Source: an uncultured bacterium (GTDB lineage: Bacteria > Actinomycetota > Coriobacteriia > Coriobacteriales > Coriobacteriaceae). From it: a DNA stretch of 64,000 nt. The position numbers were made by a program, and so were the translations under genes. Positions 56,436 to 64,000 of this stretch are shown in pieces. Under the pieces are notes generated by a model that saw only the letters and a list, made by a program, of their open reading frames with translations, did no database searches and was not told the origin of the DNA. Every line of letters begins with the position of its first letter. The stretch's first letter is position 1. The DNA lies in assembly GCA_905215755.1 (NCBI GenBank), contig CAJMRE010000002.1, positions 58,019-122,018 on the forward strand, given 5' to 3'.

Positions 56436-58382
56436 CTAGAACGTTCCGCCGCCGCCTCCGCCGACGCCGCCACCGCCGCCACCGGAAAAGCCGCCGCCGC
56501 TACCGCCGCTCGAGCTATCGGAACTCGAAGCCAGCTCGCGGATGGTCTCGTGATACACATCGTTAAACGAATCGAGCGGAGACTCGTTGCCGTAGTGATG
56601 GTAATACCACCAGTAGCAGGGGTAGTTGTCGTAGAAATCGTCGCTGTTGCGCAGGTCCGCAGGCACGGCCTCGGCCAGCTGTCGCAGCACTTCTTTCGAA
56701 ACGCCCAGGGCAACGCCCATCACCAGCAGTTTGTTCCACAAGATCAGGTCGCTGGGGATGGCCTCCTTCAGGCGCGTAAAGTCCTCGAGCCAATGCTTGA
56801 GCGCCTTGCAGCGAGCCGCCACCTCGGCGCCCTCCGGCGTGTAACGGCGGAAGGTGCAGCTCAGGACAAAGCCCACAATCGTGACGGGGATCGAGATCAT
56901 AGCGGCACCGACGTTGGCGTCCGCAAAGTCGGTATAGAACAGAGAGCCCAAAATGCCAAAGACAATGATGATGCCAAGAACCAGGCCGGCCACCATCGCG
57001 ATAGTGCCATCCGATGCAATAAGCTCGCGCGCCTCCAGCTTGGCCTTAACTGTGCTCTGATAGTCCTCGAGCTTGTCGCCAACAGATGTGGTGCGCTCGC
57101 TAGCGTACTCCTCCAGCTCGCTAAACGTGCGCGAACGGACTCCGTCCTTATCGGGCTTAACGCCGGCGAAGAAGACCTTGAGCACATCGCGATCGATGCC
57201 GTCCTTCTTGGCAGCCTTCCAGGCCTCGTCGGTCACTGTGATGCGATACGTCTGCTCCTCTTTTTCGCGACGGAGCAGACCCTTCTTCTTGGTCTCGGTC
57301 GCTTCTTCCAGCTTGATCACGCGGTCGTCGGTCAGCTTCATCAGTGTGGCGATATATGCCTGATCGGGCACGTCGTTCCAGCTCATAAGAGCTGCAAGCA
57401 CCGCGGGATGGTCGGCGGAGGGTACATCGCGGAAGTACTCGTCCTGGAAGAGCGGCTTGGGCTTGGGCCTGCGCAGCTTGAGCATCACGATTACACCGGT
57501 ATAGGCAACCGCCACAACAACACACATCACGGCAATCGCGCCGGCAACCGCACGCGCGTGCTCACGGCGGGCGTTAGCTTCGTCGGCCCATTCCTTCTCT
57601 TCGCTCAGGATCGTTGACATGCGCTCTTCGCCCGAGGCGGCAAGCTGCGGCACCCAGTCGCTGGGGAAGGCGATGCGTGCCTCGGCAAACTCACCCTCGT
57701 GCACGCACGGAATGGTGTAGGTGACCATGGGTTCGTCCGCATCGAGCGATACGTCGCCCGTCAGCGGGCCGTGGCCCCATGCGCGGAAGTTATCGCCCTT
57801 GACGGCCGCCGTCCCGGCAGCGGCATTTGCGAAGTACACTTCCATCTCGACATCGTCGGAATCCGCAGACCAGCCGTCACCCACGAACTTCCAGTAGAGC
57901 TCGGCGGTATCGGCCCAGTTCATAACCGCACCGGTCATGGTGTAGCTCACGTAATAGATCGCGCTGTCGCCGCTCTCGTGAGGGCTGAACACCTTAATCC
58001 TTACGCCGTCACCGGTCTGCTCGACCGTATAGACGCCAGAGTCGCCCTTGTTCGCGCTATCGACTTTGTTAAACGCGGTGTCCTCTTCCTCGACACTCTG
58101 CACATCGACGCCCGCCGTGCCGCCCTGCTGGTTGGCTCCCGTATTGATCTCCCAAAACACGCCGTTGATGTCGTCATCGAAATCAAACTGGCGCCCCTCT
58201 ACAACGGTCAGCGATCCATCGGCTTCAACCGTGGCACCGATATAGGTTTGGGTCATGGAGTAGCCGTCGGCGTGCGCGGCGGCAGGCAGCAGCAACAACG
58301 CAAGCGCAACGAGCGCGCAGACGGAAGCGAATCGCGCAAACAGGTGGCGCTGCCGGCTGACTTTGGCGGCGAGGGTGTTCAT
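56436..58382 (-). CDS. DUF2207-domain membrane protein with glycine-rich C-terminus
   Basis: A 648-residue envelope protein. A signal peptide ends near residue 40 (VCALVALALLLLPAAAHADG). An extracytoplasmic beta-rich DUF2207 domain runs to about 255 (ATVEADGSLTVVEGRQFDFDDDINGVFWEI). Transmembrane helices are near 285-305 and two more near 485-530. A cytoplasmic domain between them has a winged-helix-like segment (YIATLMKLTDDRVIKLEEA). The last 30 residues are Ser/Gly repeats ending GGGGGGTF, common in this family. AAGGA precedes the ATG at 58382. Molecular role is unknown. Confidence 0.9.
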   Translation of the reverse strand: MNTLAAKVSRQRHLFARFASVCALVALALLLLPAAAHADGYSMTQTYIGATVEADGSLTVVEGRQFDFDDDINGVFWEINTGANQQGGTAGVDVQSVEEEDTAFNKVDSANKGDSGVYTVEQTGDGVRIKVFSPHESGDSAIYYVSYTMTGAVMNWADTAELYWKFVGDGWSADSDDVEMEVYFANAAAGTAAVKGDNFRAWGHGPLTGDVSLDADEPMVTYTIPCVHEGEFAEARIAFPSDWVPQLAASGEERMSTILSEEKEWADEANARREHARAVAGAIAVMCVVVAVAYTGVIVMLKLRRPKPKPLFQDEYFRDVPSADHPAVLAALMSWNDVPDQAYIATLMKLTDDRVIKLEEATETKKKGLLRREKEEQTYRITVTDEAWKAAKKDGIDRDVLKVFFAGVKPDKDGVRSRTFSELEEYASERTTSVGDKLEDYQSTVKAKLEARELIASDGTIAMVAGLVLGIIIVFGILGSLFYTDFADANVGAAMISIPVTIVGFVLSCTFRRYTPEGAEVAARCKALKHWLEDFTRLKEAIPSDLILWNKLLVMGVALGVSKEVLRQLAEAVPADLRNSDDFYDNYPCYWWYYHHYGNESPLDSFNDVYHETIRELASSSDSSSGGSGGGFSGGGGGGVGGGGGGTF

Positions 58383-58503
58383 AGGCACATCCTTTATCTG
58401 TGATATCAACAGCGTTATTGTCCCACGTTTGCGAGCGTACGACACGACCGTCTAGGTAAGCGGGGCGTCAATTGGGACAAAAGTCACGCCCGCGCCCGGC
58501 AGC

Positions 58504-58544
58504 TAGTCATTGGGGACGTTCTTAAATGACTAGTCATTAGGGAC
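58504..58544. repeat. Tandem TAGTCATTnGGGAC hairpin
   Basis: TAGTCATTGGGGAC (58504) and TAGTCATTAGGGAC (58531) are direct copies; AGTCATT and AATGACT (58505-58511, 58525-58531) form a hairpin. A diverged inverse copy is at 56042-56066. Confidence 0.55.
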
Positions 58545-58582
58545 ACCCTTGGCATGGCCAGCGCCAGCAATAGATACCACTT

Positions 58583-58765
58583 CATAGCTCCATCACAGGT
58601 GTAGCGGCTTTGTGTGGGCGCGGCACGCGTTGATTGAGCCGCCAACCGAGGGGCATAAAGCAGTTGAGCGAAAACGGTTTGCCCCTTTGCCGTTCGCTTG
58701 AGGATCATGTCCCCCTTTTCCGCGGAAACCCCGGCAGTTGCGAAGAGCTGCCGGGGTTTCTGTCG
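58583..58765 (+). ncRNA. Candidate small structured RNA with intrinsic terminator
   Basis: TTGGCA (58549-58554), 16 bases and TAGATA (58571-58576) form a possible promoter. The region ends with a 13-bp perfect stem GAAACCCCGGCAG/CTGCCGGGGTTTC (58725-58760), although only short T-runs follow. Between them are GCGGCT/AGCCGC and GGGGCA/TGCCCC hairpins. No protein frame fits. It could be an independent sRNA or a leader remnant; I do not recognise it as 6S, SRP, RNase P or tmRNA. Confidence 0.3.
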
Positions 58766-58880
58766 TTTGAGGGGTTGGGCGGGCGGCGATCGAGCTGTCG
58801 AGCCGGCGGTCCGGCACGCGCAACGCGCGGCCACGGCAACTTGCAGGCCACGGCAGCGTCTCCCCCACCGCACCCCGCGC

Positions 58881-58893
58881 TATACTCGTCCGC
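58881..58893 (+). promoter_or_regulatory. -10 element placing gluQ as a leaderless transcript
   Basis: TATACT at 58881-58886 lies only seven bases before the gluQ ATG at 58894, and there is no Shine-Dalgarno between. Transcription would start at or next to the A of ATG. A clear -35 is not visible. Confidence 0.5.
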
Positions 58894-59895
58894 ATGGATA
58901 TCAACGCACGCAACATAGCAACACACGCCGCGGACGTACCAGCAACGGCAGCGCCCACCCCCGTCGTGGGCCGCTTTGCCCCGTCGCCCTCGGGCCGCAT
59001 GCACTTGGGCAACGTGTTCAGCTGCCTGTGCGCATGGCTTTCGGCCCGCAGCCAGGGCGGCAGCATCGTATTGCGTATCGAGGACCTGGACGATCGCTGC
59101 AAGCGCCCGGAACTTGCCGCCCAATTGATTGACGACCTGGCCTGGCTAGGGCTCGAGTGGGACGAAGGACCCTACTACCAGCACGATCGTCTAGACCTGT
59201 ACGAAAGCGCCCTGCGCCAGCTACAAGGCGCCGGCCTCACCTATCCCTGCTTTTGCACGCGCGCCGAACTCCACGCCGCGAGCGCTCCGCACGCGAGCGA
59301 CGGCACGCCCATCTACCGCGGCGCCTGCCGAGGCCTTTCTGCCGAGGAGGTTGCCCGCCGCAGCATCCTGCGCGCTCCGGCCACGCGCCTGCGTGTGCCC
59401 GACGTCGACGACCTCGCCGGCGACGTGATCGAATTCGTGGACCGCACGTACGGAGCCCAATGCGAGGCACTCGCCACCGAGTGCGGCGACTTTTTGGTGC
59501 GCCGCAGCGACGGCGTGTTTGCCTATCAGCTGGCCGTGGTGGTCGACGACGCTGCCATGGGCGTCACCGAGATCGTACGCGGATGCGACCTGCTCGGTTC
59601 CACGCCCCGCCAAATCTACCTGCAGCATCTGCTGGGACTTCCCACGCCGCACTACGCACATATTCCGCTGCTCATGTCACCGGGTGGCCGCCGCCTTTCC
59701 AAGCGCGATCGCGATCTGGACCTGGGCGAGCTCCGCACCCGCTTTGGCACACCCGAAGCACTGCTGGGCTGGCTCGCCGGGCAAACAGGCATCGCGCCGG
59801 ACACCACGCCGCGTACCGCCGAGCAGCTGGTCGAGCACTTTAGCTGGGACGTCATCCGCGCGCATCGGGAGAACATCACTGTAACGGTCGAGTAG
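58894..59895 (+). CDS. gluQ: Glutamyl-Q tRNA(Asp) synthetase
   Basis: A 333-residue paralogue of the GluRS catalytic core without an anticodon-binding domain; it glutamylates queuosine in tRNA-Asp. Seen: VVGRFAPSPSGRMHLGNV (HIGH-like) near 24-41, IVLRIEDLDDRCKRPE near 58, the zinc site CFCTRAEL...YRGACRG near 118-145, FAYQLAVVVDDAAMGVTEIVRGCDLLGSTPRQIYL near 208-242, and the KMSKS-like RRLSKRDRD near 267. A 20-residue N-terminal extension precedes the core. The start is the ATG directly after TATACT, so it appears leaderless. Confidence 0.93.
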   Translation: MDINARNIATHAADVPATAAPTPVVGRFAPSPSGRMHLGNVFSCLCAWLSARSQGGSIVLRIEDLDDRCKRPELAAQLIDDLAWLGLEWDEGPYYQHDRLDLYESALRQLQGAGLTYPCFCTRAELHAASAPHASDGTPIYRGACRGLSAEEVARRSILRAPATRLRVPDVDDLAGDVIEFVDRTYGAQCEALATECGDFLVRRSDGVFAYQLAVVVDDAAMGVTEIVRGCDLLGSTPRQIYLQHLLGLPTPHYAHIPLLMSPGGRRLSKRDRDLDLGELRTRFGTPEALLGWLAGQTGIAPDTTPRTAEQLVEHFSWDVIRAHRENITVTVE

Positions 59896-59910
59896 CCAGC
59901 CACCCCGCCT

Positions 59911-60636
59911 CTACGCAACATCCCAGGGCTGGAGTTCGTCGCCCAAGCGAACGATGCAGTCGTAGAGCACGGTGTGACGCTCGGCCGGGTTGGTATCCCG
60001 ATGAAAATGCCCGTAGTACCAGCGCTTGTAGTCCAAGCGGTCTTCCAGCTCATCGAAAAATGCCGTAAGCCGATCAACGGAGGGGCAATTCCAGCCGGAC
60101 GCTGGATAAAGCGTGGACGAAAGCATGCGCGTAGAGCAGGTGTGAGTGATCACGTAGTCGACCGTCCAGCCCACGCTGTCGAGCTTTGCCCGCGCCTCCT
60201 CAAAGTTGCGCTCGTCCGGCAGCTCCTGCGGCCACCAGCTGGAATACGGAATGCGGTATTCCTTGTCCACGCTCGTGGCGCCGCCCATGGTAAAGACCGT
60301 TGAGCCGTCGAGCTCAAAAACCTCGCCGCGCGTCAGGCGCCGTATGGGCGAGGTATCCGACAGGCGCTGCGTCAGCCCACCGTGCCACAACTCCATGGGG
60401 CGTTCCGCCCAGTGATCGAAACGCTCGTGGTTGCCGTCGACAAACAGCACGGTGTAGGGGCGCGACTCCAGCCAAGCAATATCGGCACATTCCTCGGTAG
60501 AAAAGTCCCAGGGAAAGCCAAAGTCGCCCGCGATGATGAGATAGTCGTCGCTCGCCAGGCTATCCCCAAGCTCCCAATCGCGGAGCTTTTGCATGTCAGC
60601 GCCGCCATGAATATCGCCTGTTACATAGACCGTCAT
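59911..60636 (-). CDS. Calcineurin-like metallophosphoesterase
   Basis: A 241-residue phosphoesterase. Metal-binding motifs in order: VTGDIHGG near 5-12, LIIAGDFGFPWD near 33-44, LFVDGNHERFDHW near 63-75 (GNHE), ITHTCSTRML near 160 and YYGHFHRD near 205-212 (GHFH). These are the five blocks of calcineurin-like enzymes. The substrate is not evident. The ATG at 60636 follows GGAAG. It is convergent with gluQ, 15 bases away and with no terminator between. Confidence 0.9.
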   Translation of the reverse strand: MTVYVTGDIHGGADMQKLRDWELGDSLASDDYLIIAGDFGFPWDFSTEECADIAWLESRPYTVLFVDGNHERFDHWAERPMELWHGGLTQRLSDTSPIRRLTRGEVFELDGSTVFTMGGATSVDKEYRIPYSSWWPQELPDERNFEEARAKLDSVGWTVDYVITHTCSTRMLSSTLYPASGWNCPSVDRLTAFFDELEDRLDYKRWYYGHFHRDTNPAERHTVLYDCIVRLGDELQPWDVA

Positions 60637-60721
60637 CGGATTACCACTTCCCTGTAAGTCGCTAGCCCACATTCTGCACGATCACTAAGTCAACCGTTCC
60701 AGCCCTTCCATCCTTTGGGAC

Positions 60722-60961
60722 CTACCCCTCGCTCTTCCATCCAAACGGGTCAAACACCCAAAAGATCAGATCGAGCACGCCGCCGGTCATCGTGGCGCCG
60801 GCAAGAGCCATGCAAACATGCAGAAAGCTGGCACTTCGGAGCACGTCGAACGGCCCCAGAACAGCCAACAGCGCGACCGCTGCGCCGGCTACGCACAGCG
60901 CGAGGCACGGCCCCGCGTCCTTAACGCACTTCTTTGCGAGATGCTTTGCGTTGTCACTCAT
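60722..60961 (-). CDS. Small two-helix membrane protein
   Basis: A 79-residue protein. It begins MSDNAKHLAKKCVKDAGPC, has a transmembrane helix near 20-36 (ALCVAGAAVALLAVLGP) and a second near 45-68 (LHVCMALAGATMTGGVLDLIFWVF), and ends DPFGWKSEG. AAGGAG is ten bases before the ATG. I recognise no family. It is followed by the phosphoesterase gene 85 bases on. Confidence 0.6.
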   Translation of the reverse strand: MSDNAKHLAKKCVKDAGPCLALCVAGAAVALLAVLGPFDVLRSASFLHVCMALAGATMTGGVLDLIFWVFDPFGWKSEG

Positions 60962-61173
60962 CGGTATCGAACTCCTTAGAGGGTCGTTGTTCAGACGCAT
61001 GCCGCCGCGGCAGAGCGGGGCGGCAGGGTAAGTGTCACATGCTGTGCGGACATCAATGGAGAAACCGCCTGCTCGACCAACCTTTGACGCCGTTTTGCAC
61101 CGGCACCACATCCCCCGCTATCGAGGTCTAATACTTTTCCCACCGCCACCCAAAAACTCATCCAACGTTAATC
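60962..61173. other. Intergenic region between divergent small membrane gene and DUF4342 gene
   Basis: No supported gene. The plus-strand promoter of the downstream gene starts at 61174. Short GC-rich dyads are present but nothing I can name. Confidence 0.3.
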
Positions 61174-61201
61174 TTGGCTCAAGAATCGCTTAATCTATAA
61201 C
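61174..61201 (+). promoter_or_regulatory. Promoter of the DUF4342 / two-component operon
   Basis: TTGGCT (61174-61179), 16-base spacer, TATAAC (61196-61201), about 120 bases before the DUF4342 ATG. Confidence 0.45.
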
Positions 61202-61319
61202 CTGCACTATAGAGTTCGACCAAGGGCGGGGCGGCGCCGCGCAACGCAGACCGCCGAACGCAACGCTCGCGCCCGGGCAAATCGTCCGGCGTCGCGCCCA
61301 TCGAACGAAAGGACAGGTC

Positions 61320-61862
61320 ATGGACGACCTCGAAAAAGTTGAAACCATCCGCACCAAGTGCAACGTGAGCTACACCGATGCCAAGGCCGCGCTCGACGCC
61401 GCCGACGGCAACGTTTTGGACGCCATCATTTGGCTCGAGTCGCAGGGCAAGACGCAGACCACGTCGGCGCACGCCGCCACCGAGTCCGCGCCAGTCGATG
61501 AGCCCTCAGCCGAGATGGTCGCCGCGCAGGCCGCCTACGAGAAGTCGAGCGAAAAGACCGACTTCTCCAAGAAGATGGACAGCGTATGGGAGTACCTCAA
61601 AAAGCTCTTCCGCCTGAGCCTGGACACCAAGTTTATCGCCACGCGCCGCGATGCGATCATCCTCAACATCCCCATCCTGATCCCCATCATCGCCCTGTTT
61701 GCCTGGGGCGCTACGATTTGGCTGATGCTGATTGGCCTGTTCTTTGGCATGCGCTACCGCATCGACAGCGACGGCGACGTGCCCGGCAGCATCAACAACC
61801 TTATGAATCACGCCGCTGATGCCGCGGACGACATCAAGCAAAATCTGAACGACGACAAGTAA
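61320..61862 (+). CDS. UBA-like/DUF4342 membrane protein
   Basis: A 180-residue protein. Residues 1-43 form a UBA/TS-N-like three-helix unit (LEKVETIRTKCNVSYTDAKAALDAADGNVLDAIIWLES). A disordered linker follows. The DUF4342 part near 90-150 has FRLSLDTKFIATRRDAIILNIPILIPIIALFAWGATIWLMLIGLFFGM, with two membrane helices. AAAGGACAGG precedes the ATG. It is 18 bases before the response regulator, so it is likely part of that system, perhaps as an envelope-stress partner. Confidence 0.82.
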   Translation: MDDLEKVETIRTKCNVSYTDAKAALDAADGNVLDAIIWLESQGKTQTTSAHAATESAPVDEPSAEMVAAQAAYEKSSEKTDFSKKMDSVWEYLKKLFRLSLDTKFIATRRDAIILNIPILIPIIALFAWGATIWLMLIGLFFGMRYRIDSDGDVPGSINNLMNHAADAADDIKQNLNDDK

Positions 61863-61880
61863 TCGCAGACGGGGGCACGC

Positions 61881-62651
61881 ATGGCACGGATCCTGATCGT
61901 AGAGGACGAGGAGAAAATCGCCCGCTTTGTGACGCTCGAGCTGGAGCACGAGGGCTACCAGGTGGAGCACGCCGCCGACGGCCGCACCGCCGTGGACCTG
62001 GCGCTGGAGCGCGACTACGATCTGATTCTGCTCGACGTGTTGTTGCCGCAGCTCAACGGCATGGAGGTCCTGCGGCGCGTACGCAAGCACAAGGATGTGC
62101 CGGTGATTATGGTCACCGCGCGAGATGCCGTGATGGACAAGGTGGCCGGGCTCGATGCCGGCGCCGACGATTACCTGACCAAGCCGTTTGCGATTGAGGA
62201 GTTGTTCGCACGGATCCGCGTTGCGCTGAAGCGCTCGGAGGCCGTGCGGGCGGCTTCGGGCGTTGGCGGCGTTGGGGCCGGGGAGGGCGCTACGGGTGCC
62301 GCTGCGATACCCCCGGCTGGAGACTCGGCCAAGACCTCAGCCGCGCCCTCCCCCGCCGCGCTCACCGTGGGTTCGGTCGCGCTCGATCCCGACCGCCGCG
62401 AAGTCACGGTCGGCGGCTCGCCCATCGTGCTGACCGCCCGCGAGTTCGACGTCCTCGCCCTGCTTATGGCACATGCCGGCACCGTGCTCACGCGCGAGCG
62501 CATTGCGCACGAGGCGCTGGGCTACGAATACGTGGGCGACACCAACAACGTCGACGTGCACATCGCGCACCTGCGCGCCAAGATCGAGGACGCCGGCGGT
62601 GCCCGCATCATCCAGACCGTGCGCGGGGTGGGCTATGTCTGCCGCACGTAA
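61881..62651 (+). CDS. OmpR-family response regulator
   Basis: A 256-residue regulator. Receiver: ILIVEDEEKIARFVTLELEHEGY, phosphoacceptor Asp in LILLDVLLPQLNG near 51, Lys in YLTKPFAIEELFARIR near 101. A long Gly/Ala/Pro-rich linker (about 125-155) is unusual for the family. The DNA-binding domain runs from about 155 to the end (VALDPDRREVTVGGSPIVLTAREFDVLALLM...TVRGVGYVCRT). It is most like the CiaR/ArlR/PrrA group. It overlaps the kinase gene by 17 bases. Confidence 0.93.
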   Translation: MARILIVEDEEKIARFVTLELEHEGYQVEHAADGRTAVDLALERDYDLILLDVLLPQLNGMEVLRRVRKHKDVPVIMVTARDAVMDKVAGLDAGADDYLTKPFAIEELFARIRVALKRSEAVRAASGVGGVGAGEGATGAAAIPPAGDSAKTSAAPSPAALTVGSVALDPDRREVTVGGSPIVLTAREFDVLALLMAHAGTVLTRERIAHEALGYEYVGDTNNVDVHIAHLRAKIEDAGGARIIQTVRGVGYVCRT

Positions 62652-63930
62652 CGCCGAGGCCAAGCGCGTCACCTCCATCGCCCGCGCCATCAACTGGAGC
62701 TATATGTGGCGCCGCCTGATGAGCTACGTCTGGCTCGATCTGTTGCTGGTGGTGATTGCGGCGGCGATCCTCGTCTATGGATACAACCAGACGCTGCCCA
62801 ACGGCGCGTTTACCGCAGGATGGATCCCCAGCGCCACCGTTCGCGGCATGACGCTGACGCCCGCGCGCGGCTGGGACCTGACAACGCTCACCTATACCGT
62901 CGAGCTCGCGCGTACCACCAAGACTTTCCCCCTCGCGCAGGACCTCGTCACGCTATGGCCTCTCTACCTTGTCGTTGTGGGTTGGCAGGTCATCAGCGTG
63001 CTCAACATGCTCGGCGGCGCCCGCCGCGTGCGCCGCACCATGGCGCCGCTCAACGATCTGGCCCTGCGCGTGGACGAACTCGGCCGCATGCAACTCGCCG
63101 GCGGCAAAATGGAAACACTGGAGCAGGCCATCGAGCGCGCAAGCGTCGACTCGCCGAGCGTCACCACCGGCGACGCCGACCTGGCAAGCATCGAGGTCGC
63201 ACTCAACCGCCTGCTGCGCCAGATGCAAGAGGCCAAGCTGCAGCAGATGCGCTTTGTCAACGACGCGAGCCACGAGCTGCGCACGCCCATCGCGGTGATT
63301 CAGGGCTACGTGAACATGCTCGACCGCTGGGGTAAGGACGACCCGGACGTGCTGGCGGAATCCATCGCGTCCCTTAAAGCCGAAAGCGAGCACATGCAAG
63401 AGCTTGTGGAGCAGCTGCTGTTTTTGGCGCGCGGCGATGCCGGGCGCACGGTCCTGCGGCGCGCGCATACCAACTTGGCTGCACTGGTCAGCGAGGTATG
63501 CGAAGAATCGCAGATGATCGATACCGAGCACACGTATCGGCTGGCTTCTGACGCTGCGCTTGCCAGCGACCCGCGCTGCGACGCGCCCGTCGACGTGGCG
63601 CTCGTGAAGCAGGCTCTGCGCGTGATCGTGCAAAACGCCGCCAAGTACTCGGATGCGGGAACGACCGTCACATTTGGCATAACACCGGATGCGGGCGCGG
63701 ACACGATCGACATAAGTGTTGAGGACGAGGGCATCGGCATGAACCAGGAATCCGCAGCTCACGCGTTCGAGCGGTTCTACCGTGCCGACAACGCGCGCGA
63801 TGCCGGCGCACAGGGTTCGGGTCTGGGGCTTGCGATCGCCAAGTGGATCGTCGACAGCCACGGCGGCGTCATCGGTGTGACCTCGGTCGAAGGGGTCGGC
63901 AGCCGCTTTACGATTCGCCTGCCACGATAG
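62635..63930 (+). CDS. Sensor histidine kinase
   Basis: A 431-residue kinase. One helix near 33-54 (WLDLLLVVIAAAILVYGYN) and another near 108-130 bracket an external sensor of about 55 residues. A HAMP-like linker follows (RTMAPLNDLALRVDELGRM). The H-box is VNDASHELRTPIAVIQGYVNML near 205-226, the N-box VIVQNAAKYSD near 328, G1 VEDEGIGMNQESA, F FERFYRADN and G2 GSGLGLAIAKWIVDSHGG. The ATG at 62635 has GGGGTGGG upstream and overlaps the regulator 3' end, so expression is coupled. Confidence 0.94.
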   Translation: MSAARNAEAKRVTSIARAINWSYMWRRLMSYVWLDLLLVVIAAAILVYGYNQTLPNGAFTAGWIPSATVRGMTLTPARGWDLTTLTYTVELARTTKTFPLAQDLVTLWPLYLVVVGWQVISVLNMLGGARRVRRTMAPLNDLALRVDELGRMQLAGGKMETLEQAIERASVDSPSVTTGDADLASIEVALNRLLRQMQEAKLQQMRFVNDASHELRTPIAVIQGYVNMLDRWGKDDPDVLAESIASLKAESEHMQELVEQLLFLARGDAGRTVLRRAHTNLAALVSEVCEESQMIDTEHTYRLASDAALASDPRCDAPVDVALVKQALRVIVQNAAKYSDAGTTVTFGITPDAGADTIDISVEDEGIGMNQESAAHAFERFYRADNARDAGAQGSGLGLAIAKWIVDSHGGVIGVTSVEGVGSRFTIRLPR

Positions 63931-63952
63931 GAAGCCCCTCGGCATAAATCAG

Positions 63953-63975
63953 AACCACCCTTAAAAAGGGTGGTT
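63953..63975 (+). terminator. Terminator of the two-component operon
   Basis: AACCACCC, loop TTAAAAA, GGGTGGTT, followed by TGCTCTT. It lies 22 bases beyond the kinase stop. Confidence 0.75.
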
Positions 63976-64000
63976 TGCTCTTAGGGTATAACCCACGGGC

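Overview
The window looks like a chromosomal segment of a high-GC Gram-positive gut actinobacterium of the Coriobacteriia, most probably Collinsella or a close relative. I infer this from the codon use, the gene families (several phosphotransferase systems, long-form hibernation factor, RicT-like PSP1 protein, DUF2207, GluQ-RS, archaeal-like topoisomerase I) and the many short intergenic hairpins carrying GTCCC/GGGAC. No 16S or other taxonomic marker is present, so the genus is an inference.

Layout. 1-3175 is an accessory stretch: a C5 methyltransferase overlapping the start of an EcoRII/SsoII-type restriction enzyme that runs off the window edge, a small excisionase-like HTH protein and a Phd/RelE-type toxin-antitoxin pair. 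3217-12437 is sugar metabolism: DeoR regulator and divergent galM, an orphan PTS IIB-like protein without its phospho-histidine, tRNA-Thr(CGU), then an amino-sugar cluster (nanQ-like, nagA, GntR/UTRA regulator, GlcNAc-type PTS IICB) with shared candidate operators. 12564-17594 holds NAD isocitrate dehydrogenase, a HEAT-like protein, a beta-hydroxyacid dehydrogenase with a His/Cys-rich tail, DegV and hpf. 17912-25182 carries a solute-binding lipoprotein with a structured leader, a nuclease-like protein, comF, ricT, holB and tmk. 25422-33478 contains a zinc-ribbon membrane protein, topA, an apparent tatA-tatC-hypA-hypB operon, a STAS protein and an aminotransferase. 34213-43835 has nhaA, ppaC, a ROK glucokinase, a cellobiose-type PTS with 6-phospho-beta-glucosidase and divergent GntR regulator, and manA. 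44124-50665 has pcrA, uppP, a universal stress protein and hipBA. 50782-63930 has two two-component systems, purH, a GNAT, DUF2207, gluQ, a phosphoesterase and small membrane proteins.

How it fits together. The segment describes a fermentative sugar user. GlcNAc enters through the IICB and is deacetylated by NagA. Beta-glucosides enter through the lac/cel-type PTS and are cleaved by the GH1 enzyme. GalM, glucokinase and ManA feed glycolysis. Tat and HypAB suggest an exported nickel enzyme elsewhere in the genome.

The most unusual material is noncoding. There is a three-copy, 217-230 bp intergenic element with long imperfect terminal inverted repeats around an AGTACT core (19404, 33901, 56093), and a second TIR element (5344-5501). 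Other long inverted repeats are scattered between genes, several of them at junctions of convergent genes. The other points to re-examine are the SsoII-like palindrome in front of the methyltransferase, paired hip operators, the His-to-Tyr IIB protein, the metal-tail dehydrogenase and two candidate structured RNAs.
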